Shown here: positions 8,566-17,420 of the stretch, one piece after another
How the letters are laid out: each line of letters begins with the position of its first letter
Position numbering within the stretch: position 1 is the stretch's first letter
Source: Bacteroidia bacterium
GTDB lineage: Bacteria > Bacteroidota > Bacteroidia > Bacteroidales > Marinilabiliaceae
Length of the DNA stretch: 64,000 bases
Assembly: GCA_030526155.1 (NCBI GenBank)
Contig: JAUNDI010000007.1
Location: 1-64,000 of the forward strand
Direction of reading: 5' to 3'
Notes under the pieces: generated by a model
Told to the model about the DNA's origin: nothing
What the model saw: the letters and a program-made list of their open reading frames with translations, nothing else
The model's database searches: none
Translations under genes and position numbers: made by a program

Positions 8566-9363
8566 CTATTTATATGGTCTTTTGAGATTTACCTCTTTAT
8601 AGTTTAGTCTTGTGGCCCTTTGAGGAGTTCGGTATTCTCCGTAGCAGTATTTGAGGTATTCATCGGCATTAGCTACGCCGTAAAACTCTGTGTCTTCGAA
8701 CTTATATTTTATAGGCTTGCCATATATATGTTTTGCTAGGATACCCCTATCAGGCTTATTATCATGGTCGGCTACAAGAGAAGAGGTATTATAATCGTAT
8801 TCACGCTGCAGATTGTCCATTTGATTGAAACACCGTTGAGGAGGGTATATAAATCTTAGAGCAGAAAGCGCGTAGTAGCGCAGACCCTTGCCATGCTTTT
8901 GAGGGTTGACAGTAAGGAAATATAATAGGTGGACGAAGAAGCGATATTTGAAGTAGTGCCACCATCTTTTTATGCCAGATTGGACCATACCATCGAGAGG
9001 AAATATATCTAGAGGCACGCCACCGATATAGTTGAAATCACGATATGGTATGTATGTTGTGCGGGTATCATGGATACGGGCGAACGGGTAAGGGTATGAT
9101 TTATCGGTGTTATGGTTAACCAAACGATAATAGCTTGGAAGCCATTCATCGGCATGTGCCATAAGGATTTCATAATCATGTCGAGGCAAAGCGATATCAG
9201 CGTCGTCATCCCATGGAATAAAACCTTGATGACGCACGGCGCCTAGTAGAGTACCCGCTATCATGTAATATGTAAGGTCATGCTCTTGACACACCCTATC
9301 TACAGCCTTCATGATATCTAGGATACATAATTGGACATCACGGACTTCGCTATGATTATTCAT
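8566..9363 (-). CDS. LicD family phosphotransferase
   Basis: LicD proteins transfer a phospho-alcohol, classically phosphocholine from CDP-choline, onto cell-surface glycans. The family signature is clear: GTLLGAVRHQGFIPWDDDAD with its acidic cluster (near residues 40-65), and later PYPFARIHDT and PLDIFPLDGM. 265 residues, normal for the family. No choline uptake or kinase genes (licA, licB) are nearby; instead it is the last gene of an operon with a CDP-glycerol-transferase-like protein, a cytidylyltransferase fusion and an aminotransferase. It overlaps the preceding gene by four bases (ATGA). The donor is therefore probably a CDP-alcohol made in this operon rather than CDP-choline; that is inference. 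Confidence 0.88.
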   Translation of the reverse strand: MNNHSEVRDVQLCILDIMKAVDRVCQEHDLTYYMIAGTLLGAVRHQGFIPWDDDADIALPRHDYEILMAHADEWLPSYYRLVNHNTDKSYPYPFARIHDTRTTYIPYRDFNYIGGVPLDIFPLDGMVQSGIKRWWHYFKYRFFVHLLYFLTVNPQKHGKGLRYYALSALRFIYPPQRCFNQMDNLQREYDYNTSSLVADHDNKPDRGILAKHIYGKPIKYKFEDTEFYGVANADEYLKYCYGEYRTPQRATRLNYKEVNLKRPYK

Positions 9364-10418
9364 CTTGTTGAGAAGAAATTTTTCCAGTAACCAATTCTTT
9401 TACGCAATTTGAGACGCCTAATGAGATTTAGGGGCTTGCGCTTTAGTTTGCCCTTGTGATTAGAGATAAAATCATCTATTGCATCTAGGACCCTCTCGGA
9501 ATTGTGACCATCGAAGAAATATTCATGTTCGCGCAGGTAAGAATTTGCGCTTTCTAGGATATTTGAAGGTCTAGTCAAGGCAAGTTCTATAGCACCTTGT
9601 ATTTCGGCAAGACTTGTGCAATTTATGATATGAGGAGCGGGGCATGTATTTTTGTATGTGACTACTAGCTTTCCGAACATTAGGTATTCGCATATTATTG
9701 CGCTACTATCGGCAAGCATTACGTCAGTATTCCTGAAACGATCTATTTTAGAGTTAGGATTATTGAAGGATACTCTGCCTGGGTATTTGGTTACGAGAGT
9801 CTCATAGTTACTTATTACCGACTTATCGGTAATGAGAGGATGAAAGCTAAGGATCCAGCTCCAGTTTGTTCGTTGGCATAGTTCATCAATAAGTTTATCC
9901 ATGACATATACTGACGTCACCCTATTTGTAAAAGTAGGAGCATAGAGGATAGTAGGTGGGGTATGAAGAGTAGCGTTACAAGGGGTGGAGAAGAATTCGT
10001 CCACTCTACACCAGCCGGTATCGTATGACTTAAAGTAGCCATGTTTTTTTTCTAGAGCGGAGAGTATCTCTGTACTACTAGGACCAGGGCTACAATATAT
10101 ATCGAACCATCCGCGCATACGGAAATTCTCGTCTATCTTTTCGCCCCTTTTGCGCACAGGGTAGCCGTGGAAGACTTGAACCTTTACGCCAGGGAAGAAG
10201 TCGTACACTACATTACCAGGGATAATACATGCTATGGGGTTAAAGTTAAAGACCTCGTCATAAGTATATAGTCGGACCTCATCAGTGAGTAATCTATCAG
10301 GACATGAATCCTCTAGATACCATGCAGCCATGCCACCACGTTTGCGGATAGCATTTTGGATAGGTCTCATGATATCGTATGAGTAACTATGAGAAGCAAA
10401 GAGTAGATAATGCTTCAT
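9360..10418 (-). CDS. CDP-glycerol:poly(glycerophosphate) transferase-like protein (TagB/TagF family)
   Basis: Resembles the glycerophosphotransferases that use CDP-glycerol in teichoic acid synthesis. GT-B type fold with landmarks PGNVVYDFFPGVKVQVFHGYP, TILYAPTFTNR and the C-terminal half motif DVMLADSSAIICEYLMFGKLVVTY. The conserved donor-site histidines (FHGYP, SFHPL) are in place. 352 residues, so only the catalytic part without membrane-anchoring extensions. It starts one base after the cytidylyltransferase fusion gene ends and overlaps licD. With a cytidylyltransferase next door, a CDP-activated polyol donor is very likely. A teichoic-acid-like polymer is not expected in this phylum; decoration of a surface polysaccharide is the better guess. 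Confidence 0.8.
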   Translation of the reverse strand: MKHYLLFASHSYSYDIMRPIQNAIRKRGGMAAWYLEDSCPDRLLTDEVRLYTYDEVFNFNPIACIIPGNVVYDFFPGVKVQVFHGYPVRKRGEKIDENFRMRGWFDIYCSPGPSSTEILSALEKKHGYFKSYDTGWCRVDEFFSTPCNATLHTPPTILYAPTFTNRVTSVYVMDKLIDELCQRTNWSWILSFHPLITDKSVISNYETLVTKYPGRVSFNNPNSKIDRFRNTDVMLADSSAIICEYLMFGKLVVTYKNTCPAPHIINCTSLAEIQGAIELALTRPSNILESANSYLREHEYFFDGHNSERVLDAIDDFISNHKGKLKRKPLNLIRRLKLRKRIGYWKNFFSTR

Positions 10419-10419
10419 A

Positions 10420-11763
10420 TTAACCTATGATGACTTTATTATTACCATTTCTATAGAACTCCTGTACTCTTGCCATAGCTATAGTAATGCTATGAGGCAA
10501 TTGAGCGTTGTGAGTTCTATTATAGAAGATATTGCTAACGAACTCCTGCAATTCGTATCTTAATCCTTCGCCCTCGTATGAGTAGAAGAATTTTTTGTTT
10601 TGAGACATATCTTCAAACCTTGCTTCAAAATATGAAGGCTTCCACCAAGGAGCGGGGACATATAGATAACCCTTAGTGCCAGATATTACTAGATCGCCCT
10701 CAGTCTTTATTCCCAGCCCTATTTTGAAAGAGGCAGTAGCTTTAGGGTAGACGAGAGTAGCATAGGTATATATGTCGACGCCATTCTTCATTTTAGATAC
10801 GAATCTAATATCCGAGTATTTGTCGCCCAATAACATCATGATAGGCAAAAGGGAGAAAGAGGCATCTTCACTCATTCCGCCACCCGCTTGGTTTACATCT
10901 ATCTTACGGGGAGTCTGCTCTAGAGTAGATTGTGCGGCTTCGACATCTACCACTTCGCCTATCAAACCTGTTTTTATAAGAGAGACCATATGTTTGAAAG
11001 CAGGGCAGTATGCAGTCTTTATAGCATCCATCAATACAAGCTTGTTACTGGTAGCTATATCGAATAGTTCGCGAGCCTCAGACTCCTTGAGCGTAAAAGG
11101 GAGCTCGTTTAGGACATGTATACCCTGTTGCAGAAGATATTTGGCATAACCGTAATGAGTAAGATGTGGGGAGGCTATATATGCCGCATTTATATTTTTA
11201 GCGAAGTCCTCTATATTGTCATAGATATTAGGAACATTATAGAGCTGAGAGAATAAAGACGCCTCATTTATGTCGGGATTATATACGGCACAAATCTCTA
11301 CTCCAGAGACGTATTTTGCCTCTTCGGCCATTCTTTTAGCTATGCTTCCTGTGCCGATTATACCTAGTTTGATATTTGGCATTATCTCTTCGCGCAATTG
11401 AGTGCTAGATACGCCCTCTGTTCGCGGGATATATACCACATCGCAATATTCGCGTAGATAGTCAAATTCGCCCTCCCAATCAGAACCTATGGCGAATATA
11501 TCGACATCATATTTCTGTATGTCGTCAATCTTTTGACCTACATACTCCTCTATAATGATTTGGTCGGCCAGTCCCGTCTCCTCTATTGCCTTTATTCGTT
11601 CTATTACACTATTGTGTACATTAAGTTTTCCTCTCTCGTAGTCGTATTTGTCTGTTGTAACACCTACAATAAGATAGTCGCCTAGCTCCTTTGCTCTACG
11701 GAGTAGGTTTATATGACCCTGATGAAGGAGGTCGTATGTACCATATGTAATTACTTTTTTCAT
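10420..11763 (-). CDS. cytidylyltransferase / degenerate Gfo-Idh-MocA oxidoreductase fusion
   Basis: Two domains in 447 residues. Residues 1-~127 are a glycerol-3-phosphate cytidylyltransferase-type domain: GTYDLLHQGHI with the HxGH motif at 14-17 and the closing RTEGVSSTQLR (~114-124). It should make a CDP-alcohol from CTP. From residue ~131 a Gfo/Idh/MocA domain begins with the nucleotide-binding GIIGTGSIAKR. The family's EKP motif reads ELP at 220-222, and the usual GG-x-D-x-G-x-H segment reads GGGMSEDASFSLL, so the catalytic Lys and His seem lost. The oxidoreductase half may be altered or only structural. The gene is sandwiched without gaps between the aminotransferase and the transferase, indicating one pathway. 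Confidence 0.85.
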   Translation of the reverse strand: MKKVITYGTYDLLHQGHINLLRRAKELGDYLIVGVTTDKYDYERGKLNVHNSVIERIKAIEETGLADQIIIEEYVGQKIDDIQKYDVDIFAIGSDWEGEFDYLREYCDVVYIPRTEGVSSTQLREEIMPNIKLGIIGTGSIAKRMAEEAKYVSGVEICAVYNPDINEASLFSQLYNVPNIYDNIEDFAKNINAAYIASPHLTHYGYAKYLLQQGIHVLNELPFTLKESEARELFDIATSNKLVLMDAIKTAYCPAFKHMVSLIKTGLIGEVVDVEAAQSTLEQTPRKIDVNQAGGGMSEDASFSLLPIMMLLGDKYSDIRFVSKMKNGVDIYTYATLVYPKATASFKIGLGIKTEGDLVISGTKGYLYVPAPWWKPSYFEARFEDMSQNKKFFYSYEGEGLRYELQEFVSNIFYNRTHNAQLPHSITIAMARVQEFYRNGNNKVIIG

Positions 11764-12867
11764 TTACAATAGACCACGACGTTGCATATCTCTCAAAGCA
11801 TCTACTAGATGTGTATTATCTTGGATGGTAAGGTCGCCTATATGGCCAACCCTGAATACCTTATCAGCAAGTGTTCCGCCATTAGGGCATACCCAAATAT
11901 TGTACTCATCCTTCAAGGTAGTAAATATTTTGTATGCTGAGACATTAAGAGGTGTGAGCGCTGTAAGAGCATTAGACATATTCTCGGAGAAGAGTGCGAA
12001 TGGCAGATCCTTGACACGTGCTCTAAAATCGTTCGCTAATATAGATATACGTCTTATCTCTATTTCGACGCCCCCAGCGTTGTTGATATCTTTGAATCTT
12101 CTATTAAGTTGCCTTAGGATAGAGACTGCGGGTGTGAAAGGAGTCTGACCTCTATTAGCATTCTCAAGAGCCAATTTAAGGTTGAGATACATACACCTAA
12201 TGTTGTTCTTATATACTCTATCTATAGCATCTTTTGAAAGCGTTATCATAGATACACCTGGTGGGCAAGCTAGGGCTTTTTGAGATGCAGCTATCATGAC
12301 GGATATTCCCCAATGTCTCATGCTGATATTATCGCATAAGAAAGAGCTGATAGCATCTACGACAAGAAATAGAGAGTGAGTACGACAATAATCAGCTATC
12401 ATATCCATATCATATAAGACACCGGTGGAGGTCTCATGCATATTTACCAATAGAGCGGTGTAGCATTTACCGTCATGAGCGAATAGTTGCTCTTTGGTAA
12501 GTTGGTGCCCCATCTCAATTGGTATAGAGGTATGGGGGATATTGTATATCTCTGCTAATTCTACAAAACGATGACCGAATGTTCCGCCGTTTATTATTAG
12601 AAGATTATCCTGAGGTGTGAAGCAATTGGATATTACAGCCTCCATAGAGGCTGTGCCAGACCCTGTGATGAAACATACTCTTGCCTCTTCGTCGGCATCG
12701 GATAGTTGCTTCATAAGGCGTTCGTTCTCCAACATTAGGTTGGAAAATTCGCTTGTTCTGAAATAGGGGACTTGCTCAGCTCCGATATTCCTAATATGTT
12801 CGCTTATCTGAACAGGACCTATCGTGAAGTTGAGTTTGTCTACAGATATGTCATTGGTCGTCGGCAC
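11764..12867 (-). CDS. class V aminotransferase (2-aminoethylphosphonate:pyruvate / alanine:glyoxylate type)
   Basis: PLP enzyme of fold type I, class V. Visible are the N-terminal GPVQIS, GSGTASMEAVISN, the PLP-ring Asp171 (VVDAISSF) and the Schiff-base Lys197 in MIAASQKALACPPG. 367 residues, normal length. Relatives transaminate 2-aminoethylphosphonate, or serine/alanine with glyoxylate; no phosphonate-forming genes (PEP mutase, phosphonopyruvate decarboxylase) are in the window, so the substrate is open. The start codon is GTG at 12867; no in-frame ATG exists before residue 45, and the -7 element TATCTTTG lies just upstream. It directly abuts the cytidylyltransferase fusion, so an amino group on the CDP-linked moiety is a plausible product. 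Confidence 0.82.
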   Translation of the reverse strand: MPTTNDISVDKLNFTIGPVQISEHIRNIGAEQVPYFRTSEFSNLMLENERLMKQLSDADEEARVCFITGSGTASMEAVISNCFTPQDNLLIINGGTFGHRFVELAEIYNIPHTSIPIEMGHQLTKEQLFAHDGKCYTALLVNMHETSTGVLYDMDMIADYCRTHSLFLVVDAISSFLCDNISMRHWGISVMIAASQKALACPPGVSMITLSKDAIDRVYKNNIRCMYLNLKLALENANRGQTPFTPAVSILRQLNRRFKDINNAGGVEIEIRRISILANDFRARVKDLPFALFSENMSNALTALTPLNVSAYKIFTTLKDEYNIWVCPNGGTLADKVFRVGHIGDLTIQDNTHLVDALRDMQRRGLL

Positions 12868-12897
12868 TTACCTTATGAGATTATTAGATGCTTCCTA

Positions 12898-12905
12898 CAA
12901 AGATA
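12898..12905 (-). promoter_or_regulatory. -7 promoter element of the CDP-alcohol/LicD operon
   Basis: TATCTTTG on the minus strand fits TAnnTTTG, ~31 bases before the GTG start. It overlaps the end of the MFS gene region, so the four glycan genes can be expressed without the transporter. Confidence 0.6.
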
Positions 12906-12906
12906 G

Positions 12907-14046
12907 TTATTTTGTGCGGACATATATTATTGAGGCGACTATTCCCAATAATACAATAGGCACACCTACTAGGGCAGATGAAGCGACATGATACCCAGCG
13001 TCGATAGGCAAACCGCCACCGAATGCTCCGATGGCGTTACCGAAGTTGAAGGCTATTTGTATGGCGGCGCCTCCGAGAAGTTCGCCACCTGACGAATGTC
13101 TTATTATCAAAAGTTGCTGTGGTCCGCCTACGGCGAATAGAGCCATTGCCACGAGGAAGGCGCAAGAGGTTAGTATGTATATATTATGCGACAATTGGAA
13201 AATTGTGAGCAACAAGAATGCGGCTGCTATTTGGCAAGAGAGAACTACCTTGCCTGGGTTATATTTGTCGGATAGTTTTCCTCCTACAAGATTCCCAATT
13301 ACCATGCCTAGTCCGGTTAGTACCATAATATATGGTAGTGCCTCTGAGGCGAACCCGGCATCTTTTACGAATGTAGGACCTATGTAACTATACCAACAGA
13401 ATATTCCGCAATTACCCATCATGGTCATCATTATTACTAGCCAAGGGGCTCTCTTTCTTAAGAAGCCAAATTGAGCTTTGAATCGTTCTGCTTTTACTGT
13501 GCCTACATCTGGGACGAAGCGCCATACACACCATACGGCAAGAAGAGAGGATGTGAGTGATAGGCAGAAAGGGATACGCCACGATAGGTTTGACAGTAGT
13601 GTTCCTAGTGGCACGCATACTAGATTGGCAACCGACATACCTGCGCATACTAATGAGACGCAGAATGCTTGTTTGCCCTCTGGGGCGAGTCTGACTGCCA
13701 CTAATGTTGCTACACCAAAATAAGCGCCATGAGGTAACCCTGAGATGAAACGTGCTGCCACTAGCATGCCGTATGAGGTAGCTGATAGTGAGAGTGCGGC
13801 TCCAAGGAACATTACTCCACTGAGTACTATAAGTATATTCTTTAGGGTGAAGCGGTGTGCGAAAGGTAATAGTAGGGCACCCATACATACACCCAGGGCG
13901 TATGCGGTAATACAATGTCCGGCTTCAGCGTAGGATACTCCCAATGAATCGGAGACGGATTGGAGTATTCCCATCATTACAAATTCTGAGATGCCTAATG
14001 TTAATGGACCTAATGCTAGGGCGTATACAGATGATGGTATTTTCAT
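12907..14046 (-). CDS. MFS transporter, AraJ/sugar-efflux-like
   Basis: Twelve-helix major facilitator, 379 residues. N-terminal MKIPSSVYALALGPLTLGISEFVMMGIL and ARFISGLPHGAYFGVATLVA, the motif typical of the AraJ/YdhP-type drug and sugar efflux group. It lies 39 bases upstream of the aminotransferase on the same strand, after the lepA terminator. It might export a precursor or product of that operon, or be an unrelated drug exporter; position alone does not decide. No dedicated promoter is obvious. Confidence 0.85.
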   Translation of the reverse strand: MKIPSSVYALALGPLTLGISEFVMMGILQSVSDSLGVSYAEAGHCITAYALGVCMGALLLPFAHRFTLKNILIVLSGVMFLGAALSLSATSYGMLVAARFISGLPHGAYFGVATLVAVRLAPEGKQAFCVSLVCAGMSVANLVCVPLGTLLSNLSWRIPFCLSLTSSLLAVWCVWRFVPDVGTVKAERFKAQFGFLRKRAPWLVIMMTMMGNCGIFCWYSYIGPTFVKDAGFASEALPYIMVLTGLGMVIGNLVGGKLSDKYNPGKVVLSCQIAAAFLLLTIFQLSHNIYILTSCAFLVAMALFAVGGPQQLLIIRHSSGGELLGGAAIQIAFNFGNAIGAFGGGLPIDAGYHVASSALVGVPIVLLGIVASIIYVRTK

Positions 14047-14072
14047 TTATAGTGTAATTATTGTTAGTCGTA

Positions 14073-14105
14073 AAAAATGCCCCAAAAGATTTAGTCTTTT
14101 GGGGC
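14073..14105 (-). terminator. strong terminator of lepA
   Basis: Perfect 11-bp stem GCCCCAAAAGA (14079-14089) with TCTTTTGGGGC (14095-14105) and a 5-base loop. On the minus strand it is followed by ATTTTTT. It lies 20 bases after the lepA stop. Confidence 0.85.
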
Positions 14106-14124
14106 GACATATTATTATGGTTGG

Positions 14125-15918
14125 TTATGACTCGTCGAGTTTCAATACTGCCAAGAATGCCTTTTGAGGCACTTCGACATTACCTACCTGTTTCATTCTC
14201 TTCTTACCCTCCTTCTGCTTCTCGAGGAGTTTACGCTTACGAGATACGTCGCCACCATAACATTTTGCAAGTACATCCTTACGTACCTGTTTGATGGTTT
14301 CGCGGGCGATAATTTTAGCGCCTATGGCAGCCTGTACGGCAACGTCGTATTGCTGACGAGGGATGAGGTCTTTTAGTCTGACGCACATCTTACGTCCAAT
14401 AGTAACGGCGTTATCATAGAATGTAAGAGTTGATAGGGCGTCGACCTTCTCACCATTGAGGAGGATATCCATCTTCGCTAGGTTACTTGTTCTATATCCT
14501 ATAGGGTAATAGTCGAATGATGCGTATCCTCGTGAGATAGATTTAAGCTTGTCGTAGAAATCGAATACGATTTCTGCTAGTGGCATATCGTATTCTAGCT
14601 CTACGCGGTCGGAAGTTAGATATGTTTGTCTTACCAGTGTGCCACGTTTTGATAGGCATAATGTCATGATTGGGCCAATGTATTCAGACTTAGTAATAAC
14701 TTGGGCCTTGATATAAGGCTCCTCTACGTGGTCGATTACAGTCGGCTCTGGAAGGGCTGATGGGGTGTGAACCTCTACTAGCTCACCCTTCTTAGTGTAT
14801 GCTTTATAAGGTACGTTAGGTACAGTAGTAATTACTGCTTGGTTGAACTCACGGTCGAGACGCTCTTGGACAATTTCCATGTGGAGCAATCCAAGGAAGC
14901 CGCATCGGAAGCCGAAGCCGAGAGCCAAAGAGCTCTCTGGTTGGAATGTCAACGATGCGTCATTAAGTTGTAGTTTCTCTATTGCGGCACGCAAGTCCTC
15001 GTAATCGTCAGTATCTATAGGATATATACCTGCGAATACCATAGGCTTCACCTCTTCAAAACCCTCGATAGCCTTTTCGCATGGGGCATCGCGGTGTGTT
15101 ATGGTATCACCGACTTTTACTTCGGAGCTTGTCTTGATACCTGATATGATATAACCCACGTCGCCTGTACGTAGCTCCTTTCTTGGCTCCATATCTAGGC
15201 GAAGTACGCCAATCTCGTCGGCGTCATACTCCTTACCTGTGGCAACGAACTTTACCATCTCGCCCTGCTTCATGACGCCATTAACAACCTTGAAGTATGC
15301 TACGATACCACGGAAGGAGTTAAATACGGAGTCGAAGATAAGACATTGTAATGGTGCATTAGGGTCGCCCGTAGGGGCAGGTATTCTATTTACGATAGCC
15401 TCAAGGATCTCAGGAACACCTAAGCCTGTTTTGCCTGATGCTCTAATAATATCCGAGCGGTCGCACCCTATAAGGTCTATGATTTGATCCTCTACCTCCT
15501 CAGGCATAGCATTAGGCATATCCATCTTATTGAGGACAGGGATAATCTCTAGATCGTGGTTGATAGCCTGGTATAGGTTGGATATTGTCTGCGCCTGGAT
15601 ACCTTGGGTTGCATCTACGATAAGAAGGGCACCCTCGCAAGCGGCGATAGAACGAGATACCTCGTAAGAGAAGTCGACGTGACCTGGGGTGTCGATAAGG
15701 TTGAGTACGTATTTCTCACCATTGAGCATATAATCCATCTGAATGGCATGGCTCTTGATAGTGATGCCACGTTCACGCTCTAGGTCCATATCGTCGAGTA
15801 CCTGAGCTTGCATATCCTTCCCGACGACGGTCTTAGTGTATTCTAGTAGACGGTCGGCAAGGGTACTCTTACCATGGTCAATGTGCGCTATGATGCAGAA
15901 ATTGCGTATATTTTTCAT
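14125..15918 (-). CDS. lepA: elongation factor 4 (LepA)
   Basis: Ribosome-bound translational GTPase that back-translocates or helps stalled ribosomes. 597 residues, the family length. G1 [10 protein letters not shown] at residues ~11-20, the G3 region DTPGHVDF, and G4 NKMD. Domains II-V and the LepA-specific C-terminal domain ending in basic [17 protein letters not shown] are present. The start is the ATG at 15918 ([16 protein letters not shown]). The -7 element TATTTTTG lies 21 bases upstream. It is transcribed away from rodA on the same strand. Confidence 0.96.
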   Translation of the reverse strand: MKNIRNFCIIAHIDHGKSTLADRLLEYTKTVVGKDMQAQVLDDMDLERERGITIKSHAIQMDYMLNGEKYVLNLIDTPGHVDFSYEVSRSIAACEGALLIVDATQGIQAQTISNLYQAINHDLEIIPVLNKMDMPNAMPEEVEDQIIDLIGCDRSDIIRASGKTGLGVPEILEAIVNRIPAPTGDPNAPLQCLIFDSVFNSFRGIVAYFKVVNGVMKQGEMVKFVATGKEYDADEIGVLRLDMEPRKELRTGDVGYIISGIKTSSEVKVGDTITHRDAPCEKAIEGFEEVKPMVFAGIYPIDTDDYEDLRAAIEKLQLNDASLTFQPESSLALGFGFRCGFLGLLHMEIVQERLDREFNQAVITTVPNVPYKAYTKKGELVEVHTPSALPEPTVIDHVEEPYIKAQVITKSEYIGPIMTLCLSKRGTLVRQTYLTSDRVELEYDMPLAEIVFDFYDKLKSISRGYASFDYYPIGYRTSNLAKMDILLNGEKVDALSTLTFYDNAVTIGRKMCVRLKDLIPRQQYDVAVQAAIGAKIIARETIKQVRKDVLAKCYGGDVSRKRKLLEKQKEGKKRMKQVGNVEVPQKAFLAVLKLDES

Positions 15919-15938
15919 ATTGAATTACTTTTCGGGTA

Positions 15939-15970
15939 CAAAAATAAGAAATAATCTCCATTCCTCGCAA
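15939..15970 (-). promoter_or_regulatory. promoter of lepA
   Basis: TATTTTTG (15939-15946, minus strand) with a TTG 21 bp upstream (15968-15970). The -33 part abuts the end of rodA. Confidence 0.6.
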
Positions 15971-15971
15971 T

Positions 15972-17420
15972 TTAGCGAATCAGCTCTTGGCGGTCCTTAT
16001 CCAATCGAAGGAATAGGAAGAGCATTAATGAGAAGCCCAAGAAAGAGGAACCTCCATAGCTAAAGAATGGCAAAGGTATACCGATTACAGGCATAAGACC
16101 GATAGTCATACATATATTTACTGCGAAGTGGAAGAAGAATATACAGACTATACAATATCCATATACGCGGCTAAATACCGAGTGCTGTTTCTCTGCTAGG
16201 TGTATTAACCTAATGAAGAATATGATATATAGAATGATAAGGAATGCGCACCCAATAAATCCCCACTCTTCACCTACGGTACAGAAGATGAAGTCGGTCG
16301 ACTGCTTAGGCACGAAGTTCAACTTCGTTTGAGTTCCCTCGAGGAAACCCTTACCAGTAACGCCGCCAGAACCGATAGCAATGAGACTCTGCTTTAGGTT
16401 CCAACCTGCGCCTTGAGGGTCCTCCTCGATACCAAAGAGGACATTGATACGTGTACGTTGGTGTTCGATAAGGATATTATTGAATATATAACCTGTGGCG
16501 AAAGAGATGCACAACCCCATCCATAGATACATAAGTATGGATGTTAGGTATTTGATACGCTTTGAGATAGCTACTGCAAGCAGATATACGGAAAAGCCTA
16601 CGGCGCCAACTAAAATAATGATGTCATACCTTATAGGCTTGTGTAGTAGATATAATGCAGAGGCGGTAGCAGCAGAGGCGACAACTGTTATTATGGCCGC
16701 ACGGATTAATACTTTATTCTGCGCTAGGTGATAGAGGTATACACTTACTACTAATAGGGCGGTAGTGAGACAAGAAGCCATCACTATCCAGCTATCAAGA
16801 AGAAGTGTTGCTATAGCACCCACTATACATACGAATCCGAGGCAAAGGATATGCCCTGTGAGGCCCTCGCGGAACATAGGTAGTATGAGCACTAAGAATA
16901 TGAGGGCACTACCAGTATCATTTTGGAGGAGTACAAGGGCGATAGGGATAAGTAGAAGGGAGAATAGCTTGACATAGTTATTGAATGAGAATCTGAAGCC
17001 GTATCTACTCATGACACGCGAGACGAGGAGGGCTGTAGATATCTTAGCCAGCTCTACCGGTTGGAATTGTACTGGACCAAAACCCAACCAAGCTTTAGCG
17101 CCATTAACCTCCTTGCCGATTACGAGAGTAACGCCCAGTATTAATAGTGAGACAACGTATAGTATGGGGGCGAACTCGACAAGCATCTTACTATCCGCCA
17201 TCATTACTACGCCAGCTAGAGCCATTGTGATGATGACCCAAATAAGTTGCTTAAAATATTCTGCGTCGACAGAGAAAAACACCTTAACCTCTGGGTTGAA
17301 GTTAGCGGCATAAAGATTGAGCCAGCCAAAGATGACTAGGATGGCATACAAAAGAATAGTAAGCCAGTCTACGCCATTTTGGTAAGAGCTATTGTTATAT
17401 GAGCTATAGTTATTTATCAT
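15972..17420 (-). CDS. rodA: rod-shape SEDS glycosyltransferase RodA
   Basis: SEDS-family peptidoglycan polymerase that works with PBP2 in lateral wall growth. About ten membrane helices. The family features NGAKAWLGFGPVQFQPVELAKI and, near the C-terminus, GLMPVIGIPLPFFSYGGSS are intact. 482 residues, longer than enterobacterial RodA (370), with extra length in the middle membrane region (about residues 150-300), which is common in Bacteroidota. Its start overlaps the end of mrdA by 11 bases, so the two partners are coupled. Last gene of mreC-mreD-mrdA-rodA. Confidence 0.93.
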   Translation of the reverse strand: MINNYSSYNNSSYQNGVDWLTILLYAILVIFGWLNLYAANFNPEVKVFFSVDAEYFKQLIWVIITMALAGVVMMADSKMLVEFAPILYVVSLLILGVTLVIGKEVNGAKAWLGFGPVQFQPVELAKISTALLVSRVMSRYGFRFSFNNYVKLFSLLLIPIALVLLQNDTGSALIFLVLILPMFREGLTGHILCLGFVCIVGAIATLLLDSWIVMASCLTTALLVVSVYLYHLAQNKVLIRAAIITVVASAATASALYLLHKPIRYDIIILVGAVGFSVYLLAVAISKRIKYLTSILMYLWMGLCISFATGYIFNNILIEHQRTRINVLFGIEEDPQGAGWNLKQSLIAIGSGGVTGKGFLEGTQTKLNFVPKQSTDFIFCTVGEEWGFIGCAFLIILYIIFFIRLIHLAEKQHSVFSRVYGYCIVCIFFFHFAVNICMTIGLMPVIGIPLPFFSYGGSSFLGFSLMLFLFLRLDKDRQELIR

